Below are positions 1-5,708 of a DNA stretch of 5,708 nucleotides, piece after piece. The stretch is from Actinomycetota bacterium (GTDB taxonomy: Bacteria; Actinomycetota; Humimicrobiia; Humimicrobiales; Humimicrobiaceae). Every line of letters starts with the position of its first letter. Within the stretch, counting starts at the first letter, position 1. The notes beneath the pieces were generated by a model that worked only from the letters and a program-made list of their open reading frames with translations, was not told the origin of the DNA and searched no databases. The position numbers and the translations under genes were made by a program. The stretch spans positions 23,717-29,424 of the forward strand of contig PMCC01000048.1 in assembly GCA_003155275.1 (NCBI GenBank), given 5' to 3'.

Positions 1-1
1 C

Positions 2-1768
2 GTTACAAGTGATGCCAAAATAACTGATACCAGGGCATTTAATACAGGTACGGCCGGTATCCGTATAGCGGGCTCCCTTGCAGCTGATACCAGTACAACC
101 AAAACAGGGCCAGCTATAAAAATAAACAGCACAGATGCACATGAAGGCTCCCACACATTTGCAAATGAAAGTTTCAGGCCGCTTATGGCCGAAATCTCTG
201 CATGCGCAGAAAAAGATAACTTTGGTGGTTTTCTTTTAAAAGATTTTGACGAACTGCAAAAGCTTGAAATAATGGGATATCTGGCTTTAAATGTGAAAAA
301 ATCGGGCAAAAAAACCCTTATTCTTGCACCGGAAATAGCAGATATTAAAAGTATTTACAGCAGTTTGGATTTAAAAAACGTTATGAATGCTTGTCTTTAT
401 TATTCCGAAAAGAGCCCTTCCAAAAGATTTGAAGACTGGTTTGAAATATCCAGAAACAATTATGATGCCATATTTGGAACAAGGTCGGCCATATTCCTGC
501 CAATAAACCAGCTAGGGATAATTATTATTGATGAAGCGGATGATTTATCCTACAAAGAAGCAACCATTGTAAGGTACAATTTAAAGGATGTGGCATTAAA
601 GCTTGCAAGGATATTAAAGATACCCTGTGTTTTTTTTGCCAACTCCGCATCTGTAAATTTAAGATATGATTTTTCTGAAAAAAGCGGGATGCATACAATA
701 AATAATCCTTATGGGGCCACAAGAAAAAACTCATTTAAAAAACAGATCATAGATTTAAAGGCTGTAGACAGGTCAAGAGAGGATATTAATATAACCACAG
801 GACTGTTTAAAAGCATTAGGGAAGAAACAGGCAAAAAAAATAAGGCTGTTATTTTTGTAAACAAGAGAGGATACAGCAGTTTTTTAATATGCAAAAAATG
901 CGGTAACATTCCCAAATGTGAATCATGCAATACTGCATTTAAATACCACAGCTCCCAGAAAAAACTAATCTGCCACCACTGCCTGGCAGCGATTGACTTT
1001 ACAGGCATATGTTCAGCATGCGGCAGCGATGAGTTTTCTTCCCCCGGTACAGGTATAGAAAAAATTGAGTTCAAGTTAAAGCAAAGGTTTAAGGATATTG
1101 CTTTGTTCAGGATAGATTCAGATAAATTAAAAAAGAAGAATGAACTAAGGGAAATCTTGACATCAATAAATTCAACAGGCGCAGCCATTTTGCTGGGTAC
1201 ACAGATAATAGCAAAGGATATGAAAATCAAGGACATCACGCTTCTGGGTATAATTGATTTTGACAGCCTTTTTAACTTACCTGATTACAGCATTAACGAA
1301 AAGGCCTGCCAGATTCTTATAAGGCTTTCTGCGGTATTGAAAAATGATGCTGATTCAACTTTTATCATCCAGGCTTACAATACTCAGAATTCTATTTTAA
1401 AAAGTTTTATGACGTCAGATTATAATATTTTTTATGAGGAAGAAATTAAAAACCGCAAAGAACTTTTTTATCCGCCTTTTTCGCACCTGGTAAACATAAT
1501 CGTTTCGGGTAAGGCTGAAAACCCGGTCAAATCTGACATAAGCAGGTTATTTTCAGAGATCAGCTGTAAGAAAAAAGCAGATTTTTTACTGCTGGGCCCC
1601 TCCCAGGCGCCTTTCTACAGATTAAATCAGCATTACAGATGGCATATACTTGTAAAAACAGAAAAAATAATGCAATTTACAATTTTTCTTGGGAAAATAC
1701 TTGCAGGGTTTAAAAAGAATGAAGGCAATAAGATAATAACAGATGTAGACCCTGTCTGGATTTTATAA
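2..1768 (+). CDS. priA: Replication restart protein PriA, helicase motifs degenerate (5' end outside window)
   Basis: PriA (primosomal protein N') recognises stalled forks and starts replisome reloading in the cytoplasm. The frame is open from position 2, and the ATG at 185 is internal, so the 3'-binding and winged-helix domains lie mostly off the window. About 588 residues are visible, against 732 in E. coli PriA. A Thr/Ala/Ser-rich linker (2-180) precedes the helicase core. Retained are GTRSAIF (about 476-496), the motif-IV-like VIFVNKRGY (848-874), eight zinc-ligand cysteines in four CxxC pairs (890-1021), GTQIIAK (1196-1216) and the C-terminal domain with YPPFSHLV, LGPSQAP, YRWHILV and terminal DVDPVWIL. 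Lost are Walker A (DFDELQKL at 242-265 where E. coli has GVTGSGKT), the DExH histidine (DEAD at 530-541), GSATP (NSASV, 641-655), the motif V glycine (Asp at 1217) and QVAGRAGR (IRLSAVLK, 1319-1342). The frame is intact, so this is a divergent, probably non-helicase PriA rather than a pseudogene. Similar forms are known in Actinomycetota. Identity is sure; absence of ATPase activity is inferred. Confidence 0.93.
   Translation, partial: VTSDAKITDTRAFNTGTAGIRIAGSLAADTSTTKTGPAIKINSTDAHEGSHTFANESFRPLMAEISACAEKDNFGGFLLKDFDELQKLEIMGYLALNVKKSGKKTLILAPEIADIKSIYSSLDLKNVMNACLYYSEKSPSKRFEDWFEISRNNYDAIFGTRSAIFLPINQLGIIIIDEADDLSYKEATIVRYNLKDVALKLARILKIPCVFFANSASVNLRYDFSEKSGMHTINNPYGATRKNSFKKQIIDLKAVDRSREDINITTGLFKSIREETGKKNKAVIFVNKRGYSSFLICKKCGNIPKCESCNTAFKYHSSQKKLICHHCLAAIDFTGICSACGSDEFSSPGTGIEKIEFKLKQRFKDIALFRIDSDKLKKKNELREILTSINSTGAAILLGTQIIAKDMKIKDITLLGIIDFDSLFNLPDYSINEKACQILIRLSAVLKNDADSTFIIQAYNTQNSILKSFMTSDYNIFYEEEIKNRKELFYPPFSHLVNIIVSGKAENPVKSDISRLFSEISCKKKADFLLLGPSQAPFYRLNQHYRWHILVKTEKIMQFTIFLGKILAGFKKNEGNKIITDVDPVWIL
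24..145 (+). repeat. Degenerate 60-base (20-residue) direct repeat in the PriA linker
   Basis: The 10-mer ctgataccag occurs at 24-33 and again at 84-93, exactly 60 bases apart and in frame. The encoded units both follow the pattern D-T-x(4)-T-G-x-A, then I-[RK]-I with a one-residue gap: DTRAFNTGTAGIRI against DTSTTKTGPAIKI. The region is rich in Thr, Ala, Ser and Gly and sits where PriA has the linker between winged helix and helicase core. It is probably a flexible spacer. Only two weak copies are visible, and the array may continue left of the window. Confidence 0.4.
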
Positions 1769-1822
1769 TGATAAGCAACTGAATATCCTGTCCGGGTTTT
1801 ATAATGGTATGCAAATGTATAT
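1751..1822 (+). repeat. 36-base tandem duplication spanning the priA stop codon
   Basis: Two adjacent 36-base units, 1751-1786 and 1787-1822, match at 30 of 36 positions (cctgtctggattttataatg against cctgtccgggttttataatg at their starts). The first unit encodes the last five PriA residues, PVWIL, followed by three consecutive in-frame stops (TAA TGA TAA, 1766-1774). The second copy is in the same frame and would read PVRVL-stop, but it lies beyond the stops and is untranslated. This looks like an old slippage or recombination duplication of the 3' end of the gene. Confidence 0.8.
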
Positions 1823-1837
1823 AGTGGTAAAAAAAGA

Positions 1838-1866
1838 TTAACATTTCCCACTGATTTGGGTATTAT
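1838..1866 (+). promoter_or_regulatory. Putative sigma-70-type promoter for def-fmt
   Basis: TTAACA (1838-1843, five of six matches to TTGACA) and TATTAT (1861-1866, five of six to TATAAT) are separated by exactly 17 bases. It lies in the priA-def spacer and points at def. Transcription would start near 1873 and leave a leader of about 180 bases. AT-rich DNA produces such matches by chance, so this is a candidate only. def may also be reached by readthrough from priA, since no convincing terminator is seen between them. Confidence 0.35.
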
Positions 1867-1955
1867 TATATTATGTTTTGCTGCAAAGACTGCAAAACCC
1901 ATAAAAATATTCTAACAGTTTTTGAAGAATAATTGGTTAAAATTTAAATCACTAT

Positions 1956-1971
1956 TCAGGTTTAAGCCTGA
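1956..1971. other. Short inverted repeat in the def leader
   Basis: TCAGG (1956-1960) and CCTGA (1967-1971) are complementary around TTTAAG, and the 16-base element is palindromic at 14 positions. It could be a small hairpin or an operator-like site in the predicted def leader. There is no proper T-run straight after it, so it is a poor terminator candidate. Nothing else in the 1769-2053 spacer beyond the tandem repeat and the putative promoter could be assigned. Confidence 0.25.
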
Positions 1972-2032
1972 TCGATTATCATTTTTACAATAGTGCTTAA
2001 TTTATTCAGCAAAAATTAATTAAAAAAATAAA

Positions 2033-2037
2033 AAGGA
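2033..2037 (+). promoter_or_regulatory. Distant Shine-Dalgarno-like AAGGA before def
   Basis: AAGGA ends 16 bases before the def ATG, longer than the usual 5-10 bases. No in-frame start codon lies closer to it, and no better site is present in the A/T-rich stretch just before the ATG. Either def is translated with a weak or non-standard signal, or this match is coincidental. Confidence 0.3.
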
Positions 2038-2053
2038 TTTTGATAGTTTTAAA

Positions 2054-2551
2054 ATGGCAGTTAAAAAAATAAGAAAAATAGGAGATCCTGTTTTAAGGGA
2101 AAAAAGCAAAATAGTGGAAAATATAGACAGGGCATTGCTTTCGCTTGTTGAAGATATGATAGATACAGTGTCTGATGAGAATATATCCGGAGTGGGGCTG
2201 GCAGCTCCGCAGGTAGGTGTGTTAAAAAGAGTTATCATAGTCAATCTTGGGGATAAATTCGAAGGTTATATAAATCCTGAAATAGAGATACTAGGAAAAC
2301 GGACTTCCACAGAAGATGAAGGATGCCTGTCCATTTATTCAGTTAAAAGCGAAGTAAAACGTCCGAATAAAATACTTTTTAAAGCAAAAAATCTTAAAAA
2401 TCAGGATGTCAGGATAGAAGCCGAGGGAATAGCTGCGAGAATTTTCCTTCACGAAGTTGACCATCTTGACGGAATACTTTTTATAGATCATTTAAAGCCT
2501 GAGGAGAGAAAGAACTTTTTATCAAAAATAACCAGGAATAATATTCTGTGA
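2054..2551 (+). CDS. def: Peptide deformylase
   Basis: Cytoplasmic metallo-hydrolase that removes the N-formyl group from nascent proteins at the ribosome exit. The 165-residue length is normal for the family. All three deformylase motifs are present in order: GVGLAAPQ (residues 46-53), EGCLS (89-93) with the metal-ligand Cys91, and HEVDH (133-137) with two ligand histidines and the catalytic Glu134. The family consensus for the third motif is QHExDHLxG, and here the leading Gln is Leu132. The N-terminus, IRKIGDPVLREKSK, is typical and supports the ATG at 2054. The stop codon overlaps the fmt start by 4 bases, so the two are probably translationally coupled and co-transcribed. Codon use and AT content match the neighbours. 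Confidence 0.97.
   Translation: MAVKKIRKIGDPVLREKSKIVENIDRALLSLVEDMIDTVSDENISGVGLAAPQVGVLKRVIIVNLGDKFEGYINPEIEILGKRTSTEDEGCLSIYSVKSEVKRPNKILFKAKNLKNQDVRIEAEGIAARIFLHEVDHLDGILFIDHLKPEERKNFLSKITRNNIL
2534..2537 (+). promoter_or_regulatory. Shine-Dalgarno AGGA supporting the GTG start of fmt
   Basis: AGGA inside the end of def lies 10 bases before the GTG at 2548. It supports a GTG start in the GTGA overlap with the def stop, which also places the conserved first strand KILFFGSSDFS exactly at the N-terminus. Confidence 0.5.
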
Positions 2552-3675
2552 AAATCTTGTTTTTTGGTTCTTCAGATTTTTCAGTGCCTTTTATTGAAGC
2601 AATCAATAATTCCGGCCATACCATAACGCTGGTCCTGACGTCCGGCGATAAGGCAAAGGGCCGCGGTAAAATAATAAGCCCCAATCCTGTAAAGCTTTGC
2701 GCTCAGAAACTATGCCTGGATTTCATTGAAGATGATGATTTTAGCAGACAAACCGTAGAGAAGCTTGCTGCAACCGATTTTGACTGTCTTGTTGTTGTGT
2801 CTTTTGGCCGCATGATACCAAAAGAAGTCCTTGATATTACCGGAAGCTGTACAATAAATGTCCATCCTTCACTGCTTCCCAAATACCGTGGGCCGTCCCC
2901 GATAACGACCGCTTTATTAAATGGGGATACTGAAACAGGCATAAGCCTTATAAAAATTAAACAAAAATTTGATACAGGGGATATTTATTCCCAGATAAAA
3001 TTTGATATATCTAAAAACGATAACAGGGATTTGCTTGAGGAAAAAGTAATAAAGTTGGGAGCGCCGTCTCTAATTTCTTTGTTGAATAATTATGAGAGTA
3101 TGTCCCTTGGCGCGCGCCCACAGTCAGAACTTGGAGTATCCTATACAAAGATATTTACAAAAGAAGACTGTAAAATAGACTGGACTAAAGGTGCAGATGA
3201 GATATTTAACAAAATAAGGGCATTTTCTTCTGCTCCCGGAAGTACTGCATTGCGGAAGGGAAAATATTTAAAGATTCTTAAGGCACGGGTTGTGGAATTG
3301 CCGCAATATAGCAAGAATGGAATAATAAAGGAAGGACAGGATAAGGACAACACTGTTAACACTGGACAAAATAACGATGATTCACTTTATGCCGGGAAGG
3401 GTAAAGATGAAATAATCCACTCAGGACAAAGTAATGACGGAATAATTAATGCGAGGCAGAATAAAGACGTGGCATTTCATGCCGGACAGATAATAATGGC
3501 AGAAAAAACAGGCCTTCTTGTCGCCTGCGGAAGCAGCATTTTTAAACCCGGAGCCAAAACTACACTGACCGCGTTAAGTCTGTTGGTAATAAAACCGCAA
3601 GGTAAGGGTGAGATGCATTTTAATGATTTTATAAATGGCTACAGGATAAAGCCTGGAGATTCTTTTGAGCAGTAA
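2548..3675 (+). CDS. fmt: Methionyl-tRNA formyltransferase with a repeat insertion in its C-terminal domain
   Basis: Transfers a formyl group from 10-formyltetrahydrofolate to Met-tRNAi, preparing it for initiation. The N-terminal Rossmann-type domain begins at KILFFGSSDFS, followed by the basic tRNA-contacting loop KGRGKIISPNPVK (residues about 36-49). The catalytic triad is visible as Asn104 and His106 in NVHPSLLPKYRG and Asp142 in FDTGDIY, equivalent to E. coli Asn106, His108 and Asp144. The C-terminal OB-like domain starts near YTKIFTKEDCKIDW (199-212), continues through LKILKARVV, GLLVACG and LVIKPQGKG, and ends with FINGYRIKPGD. At 375 residues it is about 60 longer than the usual 310-320. 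Most of the excess is the run of 10-residue repeats at about residues 253-312, between two strands of the C-terminal domain. The reading frame and catalytic core are intact, so the enzyme is expected to be active. The start is GTG, overlapping the def stop. Confidence 0.96.
   Translation: MKILFFGSSDFSVPFIEAINNSGHTITLVLTSGDKAKGRGKIISPNPVKLCAQKLCLDFIEDDDFSRQTVEKLAATDFDCLVVVSFGRMIPKEVLDITGSCTINVHPSLLPKYRGPSPITTALLNGDTETGISLIKIKQKFDTGDIYSQIKFDISKNDNRDLLEEKVIKLGAPSLISLLNNYESMSLGARPQSELGVSYTKIFTKEDCKIDWTKGADEIFNKIRAFSSAPGSTALRKGKYLKILKARVVELPQYSKNGIIKEGQDKDNTVNTGQNNDDSLYAGKGKDEIIHSGQSNDGIINARQNKDVAFHAGQIIMAEKTGLLVACGSSIFKPGAKTTLTALSLLVIKPQGKGEMHFNDFINGYRIKPGDSFEQ
3304..3489 (+). repeat. In-frame 30-base (10-residue) tandem repeat array inside fmt
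   Basis: Five clear units start at 3334, 3364, 3394, 3424 and 3454: GQDKDNTVNT, GQNNDDSLYA, GKGKDEIIHS, GQSNDGIINA, RQNKDVAFHA. A GQ at 3484-3489 begins the resumed normal Fmt sequence (GQIIMAEKTG). A weaker sixth unit, QYSKNGIIKE (3304-3333), precedes them in register and resembles unit four. The pattern is G-Q-x-[KN]-D-x-x-hydrophobic-[NHY]-small, with Asp at position 5 in all five clear units. Nucleotide identity between units is much lower than pattern identity, so the array is old rather than a recent slippage. It is hydrophilic and probably a surface loop. No function is known to me. Confidence 0.82.
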
Positions 3676-3702
3676 GAATGTATTTAAGGGCGGCATTTTC
3701 GA

Positions 3703-3716
3703 TATGTAGGTACATA
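3703..3716. other. Perfect inverted repeat in the fmt-rsmB spacer
   Basis: TATGTA (3703-3708) and TACATA (3711-3716) are perfect complements around GG, in the 88-base spacer. The 2-base centre is too small for an RNA hairpin with full arms, so if it means anything it is more like a protein-binding operator than a terminator. The spacer otherwise shows no clear promoter, terminator or Shine-Dalgarno sequence. Confidence 0.2.
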
Positions 3717-3763
3717 AACATATAAAAAACCTGCTGTAATTTCAATTAAAAAAATCAAAACTT

Positions 3764-5371
3764 ATGAAAAAAACCCACAGTAATTTCATTCAAAAAAAAC
3801 CAAATTATTTGAACCAGGCCATCGTCAAATCCATAAATCTTGTAAACCCAAGAAAGCTTTCTTTTTTTATTTTAAACCGGTATTTTTCTGAAAAATCAAA
3901 CCTTAAATCTCTGTTAAATGATTTCTTAAAAAAATATCCTCTTTCAGAGCTTGACAGAAGGTTTGTCTATGAGGTTGTAAAAGGCACAGTACGGTATGTT
4001 ATAAGGGTAGATTTTTTAATATCAATTTTTTCAAATAAAACTATTAAATCTCTTGATGGGGACGTACTTAATATTATGAGGCAGGCAGTTTACCAGCTGC
4101 TTTATATGGATAAGACTCCCGCATATGCCGTAATCAATGAAAGCGTGGAAATTGCAAAACGGCATATAGGCACTTATTCTTCAAGATTTGTCAATGCAGT
4201 ATTGCGAAAAATAAATACTGAGCAGGGATTGCCGGATTTTTTGGACAGTTCAATAGAAAAAAAATTTATTGATCCAAAGCATAGGCTCTCAGTGAATTAT
4301 TCTTATCCCGAATGGCTTGCAGAATACTGGATAAAATCCTTTGGTGTTGAAAGAACGGAATTTTTGTTCAGGTCTCTTAATTGTGAACCACAGGTTTTCA
4401 TAAGGGTCAATAAGTTAAAAACAGATAAAGTAAAACTGATACTCGCATTTAAGGAAAGCGGGATGCAACAGGGCCGTGATTTTTTTTCTGAACCTTTAGA
4501 TAATATTGAAAATGCATGCAACCTCGAAAATTTTGGAAAAAGAGGTTTTTTTGATGACTGCATAGTTTTAAAGAGTGTCCAGAATATTGAAAAAATACCC
4601 GGTTATCTGCAAGGGCATTTCAGCGTCCAGGATTTTTCATCGCAATTAGCCGTAAAGTATTTCTTGGATCCGTCAAAGCATGACAAAATTCTTGATATCT
4701 GTGGAGCCCCGGGTGGAAAGGCAACATATATGGCAGAACTTACAGAAGATGATGCAGAGATCGTATCGGTTGATATCAGTATAAAAAAGATGGATTTGTT
4801 TGAGGAAAATATTGCGCGGCTTGGAATTAAAAATATCTCTTTTGTAAATGCTGACGCAACAGAAGCAGATTTTTTAAGACAGGACAAATTCGAAAACTAT
4901 TTTGACAAGATCTTTATTGATGCCCCTTGCAGCGCGTTGGGCACTATTTCTAAAAACCCCGACGCCAAATATGCAAACACTCTATCAGGTATGGAAAGGT
5001 TGGGAGAGATATCGTTAAATATACTTTCTGCTGCGGATAAATATTTAAAGCGTGGAGGCATAATGATTTTGTATAAATGTACTTTATCAGAAATAGAAAA
5101 CCAGGAACCTGTAAAAAGATTTATTGGGCAAAATCCCGGAAAATTCAATATATGCCACCCACTTTCTGAGTATGCAGGTGCTTCTGATACCACAAACGAT
5201 TTGCAACCAAGCAGTCCCAAGGATAAAGATTACCACCTAAAACAAGCTAATATGCTGCTATTTGAAACATGCTTGAACATATTGAATGAAAAATATCCAT
5301 TTTTTGAAATAATGCCGTATTACTTTTCTAGTGAAGCAGGTTTTATTTGCATGTTAAAAAAGTCAGCCTAA
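3764..5371 (+). CDS. rsmB: 16S rRNA (cytosine-C5)-methyltransferase RsmB
   Basis: S-adenosylmethionine-dependent enzyme that makes m5C in small-subunit rRNA (C967 in E. coli). A NusB-like RNA-binding domain occupies residues about 28-150 (NPRKLSFFILNRYF, LSELDRRFVYEVVKGTVR, YQLLYMDKTPAYAVINESVE, RFVNAVLRKI). The methyltransferase domain follows, with FSVQDFSSQLA (286-296), SAM-binding DICGAPGGKATYMAE (311-325), VDIS (336-339), motif IV DAPCSALGTISKNPD (386-400, Cys389) and the motif VI cysteine Cys439 in LYKCTLSEIENQE. The usual motif VI form is Y-[SA]-T-C-S, so one residue is missing and Thr-Cys has become Lys-Cys, but both functional cysteines are present. At 535 residues it is longer than the usual 430-450. 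There is an extended N-terminus of about 27 residues and roughly 40 extra residues (about 466-515) before the conserved C-terminal strand PYYFSSEAGFICMLKK. The ATG is the first start after an in-frame TAA at 3737, and no Shine-Dalgarno sequence is visible. Confidence 0.95.
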   Translation: MKKTHSNFIQKKPNYLNQAIVKSINLVNPRKLSFFILNRYFSEKSNLKSLLNDFLKKYPLSELDRRFVYEVVKGTVRYVIRVDFLISIFSNKTIKSLDGDVLNIMRQAVYQLLYMDKTPAYAVINESVEIAKRHIGTYSSRFVNAVLRKINTEQGLPDFLDSSIEKKFIDPKHRLSVNYSYPEWLAEYWIKSFGVERTEFLFRSLNCEPQVFIRVNKLKTDKVKLILAFKESGMQQGRDFFSEPLDNIENACNLENFGKRGFFDDCIVLKSVQNIEKIPGYLQGHFSVQDFSSQLAVKYFLDPSKHDKILDICGAPGGKATYMAELTEDDAEIVSVDISIKKMDLFEENIARLGIKNISFVNADATEADFLRQDKFENYFDKIFIDAPCSALGTISKNPDAKYANTLSGMERLGEISLNILSAADKYLKRGGIMILYKCTLSEIENQEPVKRFIGQNPGKFNICHPLSEYAGASDTTNDLQPSSPKDKDYHLKQANMLLFETCLNILNEKYPFFEIMPYYFSSEAGFICMLKKSA

Positions 5372-5383
5372 AACTTATTTTTT

Positions 5384-5404
5384 AAAAATTTGCAGAAAAT
5401 TTTT
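5384..5404. terminator. Weak AT-only inverted repeat between convergent genes
   Basis: AAAAATTT (5384-5391) and AAATTTTT (5397-5404) form an 8-bp stem around GCAGA, 12 bases after the rsmB stop. T-runs flank it in both orientations (tttttt at 5378-5383 and the 3' arm itself), so it might end transcription from rsmB and from rpmB. The stem has no G-C pairs and would be weak. The rest of 5372-5555 is AT-rich without a gene I can recognise. Confidence 0.3.
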
Positions 5405-5555
5405 GGTCAGCTTCACTAATTATTTTGAGGAATTATTAGGATAGTATTTCAAAAAACGCTTGCATTATTGAAACTTTGTTATTGGCAGTTACAAAAAATC
5501 ACTGAATAACTTGTAAGCAAGCTTCTATGAATAATACAAATATAACTGAAGAGAG

Positions 5556-5708
5556 TTAAACGATTTTTTTAACTTTTCCTGCTTTAAGGCATTGAGTACA
5601 TATATTAAGGTTTTGAATCTTCCCCATATATTCCACTCTTGTCTTTACAATATTCGGTTTAAAAACCCTGGCAGTTTTTTTATGTGAATGACTTACATTG
5701 TTTCCCAT
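5556..5708 (-). CDS. rpmB: 50S ribosomal protein L28, C-terminal part (5' end outside window)
   Basis: Read on the minus strand from 5708 to the stop at 5558-5556, 50 residues are encoded. They contain the L28 signature GNNVSHSHKKT, then RVFKPNIVKTRV and ICTQCLKAGKVKK, matching the family to its C-terminus. The CxxC at 5600-5589 is the second half of the zinc-binding set found in C+ forms of L28. The first CxxC (in the family's N-terminal MxxxCxxCGK segment) would lie beyond the window. Met at the window edge is internal, because the family has about 12-15 residues before GNNVSHS. The gene converges on rsmB, so its promoter also lies off the window. Confidence 0.93.
   Translation of the reverse strand: MGNNVSHSHKKTARVFKPNIVKTRVEYMGKIQNLNICTQCLKAGKVKKIV

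Noticed and set aside
185..187. ATG at 185 as the start of priA
   Set aside because: The frame is open all the way to position 2, and PriA needs its DNA-binding domains upstream of this point, so the gene is truncated by the window edge and this Met is internal.
709..1239. 176-codon open frame on the minus strand
   Set aside because: It lies wholly antisense to the conserved zinc region of priA and its translation resembles no family I recognise. It is a by-product of the opposite coding strand.
2..1768. priA as a pseudogene because its helicase motifs are lost
   Set aside because: There is no frameshift or internal stop, and the zinc and C-terminal domains are well conserved, which does not fit neutral decay.
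1633..1902. 89-codon minus-strand frame across the priA end and spacer
   Set aside because: It is partly antisense to priA, and its internal repetition (AYHYKTRTG / AYHYKIQTG) is just the 36-base duplication read backwards. It has no recognisable family.
1874..1903. TTTTGC...GCAAAA inverted repeat in the priA-def spacer as a priA terminator
   Set aside because: The 6-bp stem has a 10-base loop and is followed by CCCATAAAAAT rather than a T-run, so it lacks the layout of an intrinsic terminator on the plus strand.
3304..3489. 30-base periodic repeats as a CRISPR-like array
   Set aside because: The units abut without spacers, are diverged at the DNA level and stay in frame within fmt, so this is a protein repeat.
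4897..5220. 107-codon minus-strand frame inside rsmB
   Set aside because: It is antisense to the catalytic motifs of rsmB, which explain the conservation there. It has no supporting family or start signal.
5507..5528. CTTG-taag-CAAG stem as the rpmB terminator
   Set aside because: The stem has only 4 bp and no T-run follows it on the minus strand, so it is no better than chance in AT-rich DNA.

Overview
The window is an AT-rich (clearly below 50% GC, by eye in the mid-30s percent) bacterial housekeeping locus. Four genes lie on the plus strand: the 3' part of priA (replication restart), def (peptide deformylase), fmt (Met-tRNAi formyltransferase) and rsmB (16S rRNA m5C methyltransferase). 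The end of a ribosomal protein L28 gene (rpmB) faces them from the minus strand. Priority order priA-def-fmt-rsmB is a widespread bacterial arrangement. No mobile element, CRISPR array, tRNA or accessory system is visible.

Layout. Positions 2-1768 hold priA, open to the left edge, so its DNA-binding N-terminus lies outside the window. A 285-base spacer follows. It begins with a 36-base tandem duplication of the priA 3' end, stop codon included, and contains a plausible sigma-70-type promoter. def (2054-2551) and fmt (2548-3675) overlap by 4 bases at GTGA. An 88-base spacer leads to rsmB (3764-5371). A 184-base AT-rich convergent spacer separates rsmB from the truncated rpmB (5556-5708, minus).

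How the genes work together. Fmt puts the formyl group on initiator Met-tRNA and Def removes it from the nascent protein, so the overlapping pair makes and unmakes the same modification. RsmB methylates 16S rRNA and L28 is part of the large subunit, so most of the window serves translation. PriA reloads the replisome at stalled forks.

What is unusual. (1) PriA keeps its zinc-binding cysteines and C-terminal domain but has lost Walker A, the conserved DExH histidine and the arginine-rich motif VI, so it is probably not a helicase. Such PriA proteins are known from Actinomycetota, which together with the low GC suggests an AT-rich, probably uncultivated actinobacterial lineage. This placement is inference. 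(2) Fmt carries an in-frame array of 10-residue repeats in its C-terminal domain, which accounts for its extra length (375 against about 315 residues). (3) Imperfect tandem repeats also occur in the priA linker and across the priA stop codon, hinting at a genome prone to short tandem duplication.
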